Part shown: positions 46,489 through 54,257 of the stretch, piece by piece
Layout of the letters: each line of letters starts with the position of its first letter
Numbering within the stretch: position 1 is the first letter of the stretch
Assembly (NCBI GenBank): GCA_037444575.1
Contig: JBBIME010000005.1
Span: 124,001-188,000, forward strand
Origin: Bacteriovorax sp037444575
GTDB taxonomy: Bacteria > Bdellovibrionota > Bacteriovoracia > Bacteriovoracales > Bacteriovoracaceae
Length of the DNA stretch: 64,000 nucleotides
Direction of reading: 5' to 3'
Notes under the pieces: generated by a model
What the model was told of the DNA's origin: nothing
Seen by the model: the letters and a program-made list of their open reading frames with translations, nothing else
The model's database searches: none
Position numbers and translations under genes: made by a program

Positions 46489-46961
46489 TGAATAACTCCT
46501 GATGATGTTTTGATAAAGGGAGTAAAGTTTCTATATTGGGAGAGCAAGGATGAAACCATAGGAACTAGCTCAATACTATTATTTATGAGAGCATCAAAAC
46601 CTTTTGACGGTGTAAAAGTGGAGCAATGATTAAGACTTACAATTAAAAAGTCATTTCCTGAAGAAAAGAAAAGATTGTTACTGTTAATGACACTTGAAAA
46701 ATGTTTTCTGATTGAAAGCTCTTCATTCATCGATTGTGTTTTAAAACTACCAAATGTCACTTCTATCATGAAGTTCGAATCCCGAATGGTTATTACTACA
46801 TTCGCCCCGTATTTAGAGACACCTTCATAAATTTGATAAGGGGCTTCCGGGGCATCCATATTTTGAGCGAAGTATCCAGTAACTTGCTTCACCCCCAGCT
46901 TGGCCATGAATTCATCGACGTCAAAAATCGGTTTCTCGCCTTCTGTTGGTTTGTTGACCAT
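46485..46961 (-). CDS. Hypothetical protein at the divergent control region
   Basis: 158 residues, soluble, with no recognised domain. It is the first gene leftward from the intergenic inverted repeat at 46994-47033 and is coupled (ATGA) to the resolvase-like gene. An accessory regulatory role is possible from its position only. Confidence 0.5.
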   Translation of the reverse strand: MVNKPTEGEKPIFDVDEFMAKLGVKQVTGYFAQNMDAPEAPYQIYEGVSKYGANVVITIRDSNFMIEVTFGSFKTQSMNEELSIRKHFSSVINSNNLFFSSGNDFLIVSLNHCSTFTPSKGFDALINNSIELVPMVSSLLSQYRNFTPFIKTSSGVIQ

Positions 46962-46993
46962 TTTTATCTCCTATTTCTATTGTACAGCACTGT

Positions 46994-47033
46994 ATTTTGC
47001 ACGGCTTTATTATTTAATAAAGTCGTGTAAAAT
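46994..47033. promoter_or_regulatory. Long inverted repeat between divergent island genes
   Basis: Arms of 18 bp (46994-47011 and 47016-47033; core TTTGCACGGCTTTATT against AATAAAGTCGTGTAAA) around a 4-bp spacer match except for two positions that would be G-T pairs. A smaller palindrome TACAGCACTGTA (46983-46994) adjoins it. Placed between genes at 46961 (minus) and 47088 (plus), this looks like an operator for the ribbon-helix-helix protein or a cruciform control element. Confidence 0.55.
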
Positions 47034-47087
47034 TTACTTGTTATGTTCATTAGCATGTATTTACAAATAGGAATATTAGGTTGTTTT

Positions 47088-47321
47088 ATGGCAAAAAAAA
47101 CAGGCAGAAGTGAAAAGACCAGAATTGGCAAAGCTACGAAGAAAGATCAGCACATGTCCGGTGTTTGGAAAATGGCGACAGTGGGTGGAGAGGAAAAATT
47201 AAATATTACTATCAGGGTTAATAAGCAAGTTGCTGAAGCTTTCAAAGCGCTTTGTGAAAAAAGAGGTGCTTCGATAAGTAAAGTTGTGGAAGCATTTTTT
47301 AAAAATGAACTATCTAAATAA
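47088..47321 (+). CDS. Ribbon-helix-helix DNA-binding protein
   Basis: 77 residues from ATG 47088 (MAKKTGRSEKTRIG), with AGG 7 bp upstream. An earlier ATG at 47043 adds a hydrophobic leader with no ribosome site and is rejected. The N-terminus is basic. The C-terminal KLNITIRVNKQVAEAFKALCEKRGASISKVVEAFF fits the strand-helix-helix of MetJ/Arc/CopG proteins. It is transcribed away from a long inverted repeat and precedes the replication module, so it may regulate replication, excision or partition. Confidence 0.65.
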   Translation: MAKKTGRSEKTRIGKATKKDQHMSGVWKMATVGGEEKLNITIRVNKQVAEAFKALCEKRGASISKVVEAFFKNELSK

Positions 47322-47335
47322 GGATCGGTAAGGAG

Positions 47336-48106
47336 ATGAGTAAAAAACAACTTCCTCTTGGAGGCTTACCAAATGAAGTAGCTGAAGTATATGAAGAACT
47401 GCTTAGGGCATATTATATTGAAAATGGATTTTTATATCCACCGCCAAAAGAAGATGAACTAACCAGGGTAGGAAAAGAACTAGAAAAGCTTTCAAGAAAA
47501 AGTGGCGTTGATTTAAGCCCTGGAGAAGTTTTTTTTAAAATAGCGGAAGCAAAGATTAGATGCTTCTATTATTCCTCGGATCAAGAGGGGAACACCTATC
47601 CACAAGAAATATCACGGGATGATATATTAAATTCAGGACGCTTGAGAGAAGATAAAAACGAAAAAATTTATATGAGTGACTTGCAGAAAGAAGCCTATCA
47701 ATTGTTTAAAGGTGAGCCTGGAGCAGAAAGAGATAATTCGACTCTTAAAAATATTTACATCTTAAAAAAAAATGTTCGTGAATTTAAAAAGGCCCTACTG
47801 CCGCAAAAGGATTTTAATAAAGACAAGGAGCTGGTTAGCGAATTTGAACTAAATATTTTAAAGGCTTTAGTATCCGTATTGCAGGTTGAGCTAAAGAAAA
47901 CTGTTCAAATGGCCACGATTGAAGCTCTCAAGTCGCGTAAAACTCAAATAATTAATAAAGATTCACTTAAGCTTGTCTGGCTTTATGAAAAGGTTGCGAC
48001 AATCATAAGTGACAAGATGACGACTAGTAACGATCCCACTGATGAAATTAGTCGTCTTATGCAAAATAATGAATTCAAAGAAACAATAAAAAAATATTTA
48101 AGATAA
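47336..48106 (+). CDS. Hypothetical island protein, replication module
   Basis: 256 residues, charged and mostly helical, with no signal peptide or membrane helix. Ribosome sites AAGGAT and AAGGAG lie just upstream. No known domain was recognised. Its place between the RHH regulator and the primase/helicase-like gene suggests a role in replication or stability of the element. The following 198 bp (48107-48304) are very AT-rich and hold no confident site, though a replication origin there cannot be excluded. Confidence 0.55.
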   Translation: MSKKQLPLGGLPNEVAEVYEELLRAYYIENGFLYPPPKEDELTRVGKELEKLSRKSGVDLSPGEVFFKIAEAKIRCFYYSSDQEGNTYPQEISRDDILNSGRLREDKNEKIYMSDLQKEAYQLFKGEPGAERDNSTLKNIYILKKNVREFKKALLPQKDFNKDKELVSEFELNILKALVSVLQVELKKTVQMATIEALKSRKTQIINKDSLKLVWLYEKVATIISDKMTTSNDPTDEISRLMQNNEFKETIKKYLR

Positions 48107-48304
48107 AAATTTTTTATCCAAAAATTTTCAAAAAAGTTACCAAAAACTTGCAAAATTACGTCTACCTTAAAACGACATATTGAAATTACAGGCTTTTTTA
48201 AGAGCCCATTTTTTCCCTTACAAATTTTTACCGATTTTTTAAGACACTTTAAGCTGATCTCAAAATTGGAAATAAATCCAAATTGGTTTACGAAAGGAGA
48301 TCTT

Positions 48305-48496
48305 ATGAAAGTGGTAAAAAAAGAAGTCGATCAAAAAACGCCAATTGAAATTTTTATTGGTGTAACAAGAATGACTAATGATCCAAGCGAAATGTATCGC
48401 CAAGATGATGACGGAGACGACTATGATCGCAGTTTAGAGGAGCTTTATTCACAAGAAATTGAGAATTATGAAGCGATGAGAGGTTTATGTGAGTAA
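48305..48496 (+). CDS. Small acidic protein
   Basis: 63 residues from ATG 48305 (MKVVKKEVDQKTPIEIFIGV), preceded by AAAGGAGATC, an excellent ribosome site. A start at 48266 would ignore it. The C-terminal half is strongly acidic (YRQDDDGDDYDRSLEELY). It overlaps the primase/helicase gene by 8 bp, so the two are coupled. The function is unknown; a DNA-mimic or replication accessory role is speculative. Confidence 0.6.
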   Translation: MKVVKKEVDQKTPIEIFIGVTRMTNDPSEMYRQDDDGDDYDRSLEELYSQEIENYEAMRGLCE

Positions 48497-50927
48497 TGAA
48501 CATCTGGACCTTATCAAAAGTAATTGTTTGGAAACCCTTGGCCGTGAACACTTTGAAAAATTAAATCAGGAGTCATGCATTAGCATGGAGGTCGCGAAAT
48601 TAGCAAACCTCACATCAATGGCATCTGAAGAGGTCTTTAAAAAATTTGGTCACTCGTCCGTGGCGATTCGCTTTCCATATTGGAGTTTGATGTTTAATGA
48701 TTGGAAGGGGGATTATAGAGTAAGATTTGATAATCCTAAAATTGTTTCTAATACGGGAAAGAGACAAAGATATAGTCAGCCCAAAGATTCCTCCACAACC
48801 TTATATTGTTTACCATCCGATGTCGTTAAAATTAATAATATTAATATCCCATTGATTTGGACGGAGGGAGAGAAGAAGCATTTGTCTATCAGATCTCATA
48901 AATTTTCTGAAAAATATGCAGTAATATCTGCTCCTGGTTGCTGGGGATATATTTCAGATGGAGAAGTTTCAAAAGAATACGATTGTATTCCTCTTAAGAA
49001 CCGAGAGGTATTCTTTGTCGGTGATAATGATTTAAGATTCAACGAGAATATATTTAATGGATATAAAAAACTAATTGAATACTTTATTTCAAGAGGCGCC
49101 TTCGTGAATCTTGTTGATCTTGGAGAGAAAGCAATGATTGCAAATAAGTGTGGTGCTGATGACTTTTTAAAAGAATTTGGGGAGCGAGAATTTATCGAGC
49201 GAATGAATAATCCAATTGTTAAATTAGCCAACCCAGAATGGTTATTGACACAAGGTTTGTGTGACGATGAGTTTTTTGCCCAAAGTGCTTGCGCCTCCGA
49301 TGAACAATTTGAAGTATTGGAAAAAAAAATTACAGGACTCTTTGGTATAAATCGTGGACAGCTCCGCAAGAAATTAAAAAAAGCTAAAAATCAATTTAAT
49401 TTGCTTTGCGATCCGGACGACAAAATATTTTATGATGATACTGCCGAGACTAATAATCAGTATACGGAAAGAGCAAGTAAAAAAATTTCAAAAAGACACA
49501 ACTTGCTTATATTAAAAAATACCCTACTTGTTGTTGATTATGAGAAGCGAGAGGTTCAATTTTTATCGAGCACGAAAAGCTTAAAGGGTTTTCTACGTAG
49601 CGCAATTAACGTTTCTACGTGGAACCGTAATTATGAAGTTGGGAGTATGCATTTTCAGCAAGATTGCATTGATCAAATTAAATACAGTCCCAAAAAATAC
49701 TTTAAAGATGTTGATGAAGTTGAATCGATTGTAAATGTTCCTTATGTTTTTGGGCAAGATCAAGAATTGCTGAATGGGGTTTTTGATAATATATGCCATC
49801 TAAGTAAGCCGCTATCTCTCGATTATGTTGTCGACAAGGACACCAATCCCCTCTTTAAAGTTTTAAATTATCTTCCATTCAAAACGGAAGGAGATCGCGA
49901 TGATTTCCTTGGATGTTTGATTGGTTTGTTTTTTATTCCATATCACTTAGGGGATCACCCAATGCTTATTATAAAGGGGGATGCGCCTGGGAATGGTAAG
50001 TCAACCCTGTCTGAAATTATCGATACACTTGTAAACCATGAGCCCAGTGGAGCCTTGTCGTTTAAGTCCAATGAAGAAGAATTGGAAAAACAAATATCAA
50101 CGAAACTATTAAGATCAAGCGTGGTTATTATTGATAATATTAGATCGGATAGACCAGTTTCTTCCCCCGTTCTCGAAAGATGTGTATCTGAAAAAGTGCT
50201 AACGTTTAGAGAGCTTGGCTCACAAAATACTTTAGAAAGAGCGAATGATTGCCTATTTGTATTAACCCTTAATGGAGGGACTTTTTCTGGAGATCTTCTA
50301 GACAGATCAATTGTTATTGAATTGGCCCATGAGAAAAAAAAGAAAGAAGCATTTCCACATAGTGGTCAAATTAGTGACTACGTAAAAAAGCATAAAGATG
50401 AAATACTTCAAACTTTAGCCATCATGATTAGAAAAAGTTATTTCCATGAATCTTTTTCGGATCGACAATATAATCTTCATCGCTTTAATGATTTTGCCAA
50501 TAAAATTAAAAACATTATGGCAGCAAATGGTTATACCTTTCTTGAGAATTCAAAAGAAAAGAGTATGTCGAGTGATCCTTTGTTAATCGCACTTGTTCGG
50601 TTAACTCAGGAAGAAAAAGGAACACATCTTGTTTCAATGGCCGAAATTAAGAAGAGCGACAGTGAGGGGAAAAACTTTTTTTACTATCCTAAGTCTGCTA
50701 GCGACATTGTTGAAGAGATTAAGATACGTAAGTATGAATTTCAGAATGATTTACAATCCGCAATGCTTGGTAAACAGTTACAGCGATTGGCTAGTCAGGG
50801 AGCAAGCATCGTCGAATATGATGATGAACGGTTTAAGGTGGAAATTGAGTGCGTGAAGAGCGGCAAAGGCGGAAGAAATAAGAGTTACTCTGTTAAATCA
50901 TCTTTAATTGAAGCAGGTAATTTATGA
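48489..50927 (+). CDS. Primase/helicase-like replication protein with P-loop NTPase
   Basis: 812 residues, GTG start at 48489 with GAGAGG 5-10 bp upstream. Residues about 110-220 look like a TOPRIM-type DUF3854 domain (PLIWTEGEKKHLSIRSHKF, ISAPGCWGY, VFFVGDND). A helicase/NTPase domain follows with Walker A GDAPGNGKST near 497-506, Walker B SVVIIDNIRS, and a sensor-like FVLTLNGG. This primase-helicase layout is found in plasmids, phages and phage satellites. It should drive autonomous replication of the excised element. Confidence 0.75.
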   Translation: MSNEHLDLIKSNCLETLGREHFEKLNQESCISMEVAKLANLTSMASEEVFKKFGHSSVAIRFPYWSLMFNDWKGDYRVRFDNPKIVSNTGKRQRYSQPKDSSTTLYCLPSDVVKINNINIPLIWTEGEKKHLSIRSHKFSEKYAVISAPGCWGYISDGEVSKEYDCIPLKNREVFFVGDNDLRFNENIFNGYKKLIEYFISRGAFVNLVDLGEKAMIANKCGADDFLKEFGEREFIERMNNPIVKLANPEWLLTQGLCDDEFFAQSACASDEQFEVLEKKITGLFGINRGQLRKKLKKAKNQFNLLCDPDDKIFYDDTAETNNQYTERASKKISKRHNLLILKNTLLVVDYEKREVQFLSSTKSLKGFLRSAINVSTWNRNYEVGSMHFQQDCIDQIKYSPKKYFKDVDEVESIVNVPYVFGQDQELLNGVFDNICHLSKPLSLDYVVDKDTNPLFKVLNYLPFKTEGDRDDFLGCLIGLFFIPYHLGDHPMLIIKGDAPGNGKSTLSEIIDTLVNHEPSGALSFKSNEEELEKQISTKLLRSSVVIIDNIRSDRPVSSPVLERCVSEKVLTFRELGSQNTLERANDCLFVLTLNGGTFSGDLLDRSIVIELAHEKKKKEAFPHSGQISDYVKKHKDEILQTLAIMIRKSYFHESFSDRQYNLHRFNDFANKIKNIMAANGYTFLENSKEKSMSSDPLLIALVRLTQEEKGTHLVSMAEIKKSDSEGKNFFYYPKSASDIVEEIKIRKYEFQNDLQSAMLGKQLQRLASQGASIVEYDDERFKVEIECVKSGKGGRNKSYSVKSSLIEAGNL

Positions 50928-51021
50928 TACGTGGGAAGCGTGAGTAAAACCAAGGGGAAAAGAGAAAAGAAATTATATTTTTTTATTCTTTTTCCCCCTA
51001 TATCTCCTCACGTATCTCACG
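50926..51021. repeat. Large inverted repeat after the replication gene
   Basis: Nested complementary arms surround an A/T core: GATACGTG (50926-50933) with CACGTATC (51009-51016), CGTGAG (50939-50944) with CTCACG (51007-51012 and 51016-51021), and GGGGAAAAGAG with TTCTTTTTCCCC. The structure starts at the stop codon of the replication gene. It could be a terminator, or a replication or processing hairpin. Confidence 0.5.
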
Positions 51022-51100
51022 AAGTTCCAAAACCACAAGATTTCGGAACGTATAATTATTTCCGAGCAGTAACAGATAAGAAAAAATTAGGATAGAAGTT

Positions 51101-51316
51101 ATGACTGATATTGCACAAGGTGGTACTGACCTTAATAAACTGACATGGATGACAACACAAGAAGCGGCGATATATTTGAGAGTAACCGTAAATAACTTAA
51201 AAGTAATGATCTGTAGAGGGATCGTGAAGCCATACAAGCTTAACAATCGAAATCGTTTTCGTAGAGATGATTTGGATTATTTAATTAAATCCTCTTTAAA
51301 GGGCACGAGAAGATGA
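51101..51316 (+). CDS. Excisionase-type small HTH protein
   Basis: 71 residues with a MerR-like excisionase HTH: WMTTQEAAIYLRVTVNNLKVMI...IVKPYKLNNRNRFRRDDLDYLI. Such proteins bend DNA at attachment sites and steer integrase toward excision. The stop overlaps the integrase ATG by 4 bp, supporting joint function. Confidence 0.85.
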   Translation: MTDIAQGGTDLNKLTWMTTQEAAIYLRVTVNNLKVMICRGIVKPYKLNNRNRFRRDDLDYLIKSSLKGTRR

Positions 51317-52398
51317 GCATTAAGAATTATCAAACAAAAGACGATAAATCCTTTTGGGAAGTTTACGTTGCCGTTCGTTCGAAGGCTGATCCTCGAATTC
51401 GAGTTCAAAGAAGAGAGCGTGCGCTAGAGTCCAAAGCAAAGGCTGAACGAAGAGAGCGAGAGCTTTACGACTTGGTATTGAGAGAGGTTGTGGCAAAAGA
51501 AGGCCTCTCTCCCACTTGGGGAGAAGTTGTTATTAAGTGGGAAGCTCATCGCAGATCGCTTGGAGATATCCAAGAAGACACTGTTGATGATTACTTCTCT
51601 TCCCTTTCAATTTGGACAAGACCCATCTGGAACAAAATTACAAGTGAGCTTGTTAAACAAGATATTAGGTTTCTCATGAACCAAATGGTGGAAGCGGGCA
51701 AATCTAGTGGGTTTCAATCGAGAGTTTTGAATGGAATTAAGCGTGTCTATACATGGGCAAGAGAGGAAGGAATAGTTCGAGGTGGGGTTGAAAACTTAAC
51801 AACTGGAATAAAACTTTCTAAGGCAGAAGAAAAGGTTCCAGATATACTAACGATTGAAGAAATTAAGAAACTGCTTTCCGAAGCAAAAATGCGCGCGCAT
51901 AAATGGTACCCGATTTGGGCCGCAGCGGTTTTTACTGGTATGAGAAGTGGTGAATTGTACGCGCTTACTTGGAGCAATATTGATTTGCAGAATAAAGTCA
52001 TCACTGTTTCAAAATCATATAATAAAAGAAAGGCGATCATTAAATCGACCAAGGCAGGATATTTTCGAACTGTACCGATAAACGATTCACTTAACGAAGT
52101 ATTGCTTTCTTTACAGACAACCACCACCGCTCCTCATGATTTTGTATTTCCCCGAATTAGAGAATGGAGTATGGGCTTACAGGCTGGTGAGCTTAGAAAG
52201 TTCTGTTTTGAGATTGGAATCCGCTCGGTGAAGTTCCATGCGCTCAGGGCTTGTTTTGCCACTCACCTTTTATCTAATGGTGTTTCACCCGCGGTGGTTA
52301 TGAAAATTGCTGGGTGGCAGGGATTGGATACGATGCAGAGATATACGAGACTTGCTGGAGTGTATGAGAGAGGGGCTACAGATTGTTTGAGTTTTTAA
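51313..52398 (+). CDS. int: Tyrosine recombinase, island integrase
   Basis: 361 residues. The catalytic domain has R211 in FTGMRSGELYAL, a beta-hairpin lysine in KSTKAGYFR, H309-x-x-R312 in KFHALRACFATHL, W335 in the AGWQG position of the second histidine, and nucleophile Y344 in MQRYTRLAG. The N-terminal SAM-like core-binding domain spans roughly residues 65-165. It should recombine the 23-bp tRNA-Arg core sites. Its 3' end overlaps the converging Hip antitoxin-like gene by 23 bp. Confidence 0.93.
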   Translation: MSIKNYQTKDDKSFWEVYVAVRSKADPRIRVQRRERALESKAKAERRERELYDLVLREVVAKEGLSPTWGEVVIKWEAHRRSLGDIQEDTVDDYFSSLSIWTRPIWNKITSELVKQDIRFLMNQMVEAGKSSGFQSRVLNGIKRVYTWAREEGIVRGGVENLTTGIKLSKAEEKVPDILTIEEIKKLLSEAKMRAHKWYPIWAAAVFTGMRSGELYALTWSNIDLQNKVITVSKSYNKRKAIIKSTKAGYFRTVPINDSLNEVLLSLQTTTTAPHDFVFPRIREWSMGLQAGELRKFCFEIGIRSVKFHALRACFATHLLSNGVSPAVVMKIAGWQGLDTMQRYTRLAGVYERGATDCLSF

Positions 52399-53035
52399 TT
52401 CTATGTTTTTTATTATATTCAATCTTTTCCAGTAGAATTTTTTCAGTTTGTTCAAATTTTGAGGAGTGAATTAGGTGGGCTTTCCTTCTTAATTCAAACA
52501 AGGCAACTTCGGGAAAAAGATCATAAATTTCAATTCGCTTTAAAACATCTCTGCCAAGATTTGGATTGCGCTCAAGTTTTTGTAGCGTTGATAACGAGAT
52601 GGAAAAAACCAAGGCAAAGTCGCGAAGCGTTAAGCTTAGTTCATCTCGAAATTTCACGTAATCGAGACTAGAATATTCCTGATTTTTTTCAATTTCAAAA
52701 ACAAAAGATGAAGGACCTTTCTTTCCAATCGTGGAAAGCAAAATGATTTCATCCTTTTCATTTGTTGATATGCCGAATTTTTGGCAATATTCAATATATG
52801 CGGGATTTTTTTTCGAAGGGATTCTATCTGCAAAAGAAGAAAATAATTTATCTGATTTATGAGTTCTTTTTGTTATTGGAAGGTCTGGTCCAATAGGTAT
52901 TGAACTATCTGAATAAGCATAGTTTTTATCGTATTCGAATATAAATGAAGTATCTTTTTTATAAAGTCTTCCAACAAAAACCCTAGAGGATCTTCTTTCA
53001 AGATAGACATTTAAAATATCATTATTAATTATCAA
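52376..53035 (-). CDS. HipA N-terminal domain fused to HTH (HipS-HipB-like antitoxin)
   Basis: 219 residues. Residues about 8-112 match the HipA N-subdomain outline (LNVYLERRSSRVFVGRLYKK, FIFEYDKNYAY, IPIGPDLPI, FGISTNEKDEIILLSTIGKKGPSSFVFE). Residues about 127-185 form an XRE-like HTH (LSLTLRDFALVFSISLSTLQKLERNPNL). In canonical HipA this N-subdomain is fused to the kinase; here it is separated from it and fused to a DNA-binding domain. It overlaps the kinase stop by 4 bp. It is probably the antitoxin/autorepressor. Confidence 0.65.
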   Translation of the reverse strand: MIINNDILNVYLERRSSRVFVGRLYKKDTSFIFEYDKNYAYSDSSIPIGPDLPITKRTHKSDKLFSSFADRIPSKKNPAYIEYCQKFGISTNEKDEIILLSTIGKKGPSSFVFEIEKNQEYSSLDYVKFRDELSLTLRDFALVFSISLSTLQKLERNPNLGRDVLKRIEIYDLFPEVALFELRRKAHLIHSSKFEQTEKILLEKIEYNKKHRIKNSNNL

Positions 53036-53931
53036 ATTTCTTTCCTTCTTTTTTCAATAATTTTAAGAAATGCTTTTTTTCTGGTGTCGCTTAGGTCGGA
53101 TTTGGTTACAACCTCTATAATTTTCTCTGTTTTTATTTTAATTTTATTAATAAATTCAGTCACAACTTCTTCGTGGCCGAGCCTTATAAATTCTTCGACA
53201 TAATCTTTAAGCGTAGGTTCCTTAGTCCCGAGAGTGCATATTCGGCCTTTTGGATTTAAATCGGCACCAAGTAAAAAAGTCTCCTCGATGCCAATGTAGC
53301 CAGGATTATCATAAATTGGTGAAAGGGTGTACTTTGAAGGACCTTGCTGAATAATTGCAAGGTTTCTTCCGTGTCTATCATGATTCCCTATAAAGGCATC
53401 AAAGAGACACATATTTATAAATTCCTTGGTGTCGCTTAAGCGCCCGCACTTTTCATCTATAACGCCCATGATGTCTTCACATGAGTACTGCTTTTCTCCT
53501 AAGAAATGATAAATATGAATTAAGTTTGCAGAATGTTTTTTATGCATAAAGTTTTTAGTAACGAATGTGAATTTTTCATTGTGTAGCTTTATAAAATAAA
53601 ATTCAGCTACGTTTATGCCGAGTTCCTTGGCAATAATATTACTAAGCCACTCGACTAGTGGCAGTTCGGGGTATTCGCCTTGGGCAACTTTTAAAATATA
53701 TTGCTCTCCGCCTATTTCAGCAGAATATTTTTTAAACATTCCGTGGAAGAAACTTGTATTCATTTCTCCAATACTTAGTTCTGCCGGGTCTTTAGAAGCT
53801 TGTTTTAGGGTGACATTCTCGAAATCTAAGTCATTACTTATAGAAAAACACTTATTAAAACACTCGGGATGCAGCCCATGCTTCAATATCGCAATATCGG
53901 TAACTGTTTGATTACAATGATAACACTTCAT
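53032..53931 (-). CDS. HipA-type Ser/Thr kinase toxin lacking the N-subdomain (HipT-like)
   Basis: 299 residues from ATG 53931. A C2HC zinc-ribbon-like start (CYHCNQ...HPECF) is followed by the HipA kinase core: YILKVAQGEYPELPLVEWLSN (ATP lysine and substrate region), catalytic loop IGNHDRHGRNLAII, and metal-binding LSPIYDNPG in place of DFG. An in-frame reading from 53997 would translate the operator repeats and is rejected. HipA kinases phosphorylate aminoacyl-tRNA synthetases and induce dormancy. The gene precedes and overlaps its HTH/HipA-N partner, an order opposite to hipB-hipS-hipT. Confidence 0.75.
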   Translation of the reverse strand: MKCYHCNQTVTDIAILKHGLHPECFNKCFSISNDLDFENVTLKQASKDPAELSIGEMNTSFFHGMFKKYSAEIGGEQYILKVAQGEYPELPLVEWLSNIIAKELGINVAEFYFIKLHNEKFTFVTKNFMHKKHSANLIHIYHFLGEKQYSCEDIMGVIDEKCGRLSDTKEFINMCLFDAFIGNHDRHGRNLAIIQQGPSKYTLSPIYDNPGYIGIEETFLLGADLNPKGRICTLGTKEPTLKDYVEEFIRLGHEEVVTEFINKIKIKTEKIIEVVTKSDLSDTRKKAFLKIIEKRRKEI

Positions 53932-53961
53932 ATAATGTGGTAATTGTATCACAAAATAAAC

Positions 53962-54035
53962 TTGTGTCAACATTACTACAAAACAAAGTTGTACCAACGT
54001 TGATACAATATCATTTTGTAGTAATGTTAATACAA
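53962..54035. promoter_or_regulatory. Three phased palindromic operators upstream of the hip genes
   Basis: Three 20-bp near-palindromes of form TTGTRNYAAYRTTRNTACAA begin at 53962, 53989 and 54016, exactly 27 bp apart with 7-bp spacers. A degenerate fourth copy in the same phase covers 53935-53954, next to the kinase ATG. Perfect 13-bp complementary arms CATTACTACAAAA and TTTTGTAGTAATG also arise between copies 1 and 3. This is the expected place for HTH-mediated autorepression. Confidence 0.75.
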
Positions 54036-54257
54036 ATTAAACTTGAAGCATTTAATCAGAGTCAAAAGATATAAGTAGCCAAGAGAGTTACTATACCATG
54101 CAGATCTTGGCTGAAGACTAATTTGCGCAATTTCAAGACTTGAATAAATGAAACATGAAAAGCATTTGAATTTTTCCAACGAAAACAAGTGAGTTTCTGG
54201 AGCCCAGTTTGTTTCAATGAGTTTTCTTGACACTTACAAACTCGATTAGAGATCATC

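Noticed and set aside
48191..48215. Small hairpin with T run after the 256-residue island gene
   Set aside because: The stem is only 4-5 bp in very AT-rich sequence; too weak to call a terminator.
53932..53997. N-terminal extension of the HipA-type kinase
   Set aside because: It would translate the palindromic operator repeats. The zinc-ribbon start MKCYHC at 53931 is the natural N-terminus.
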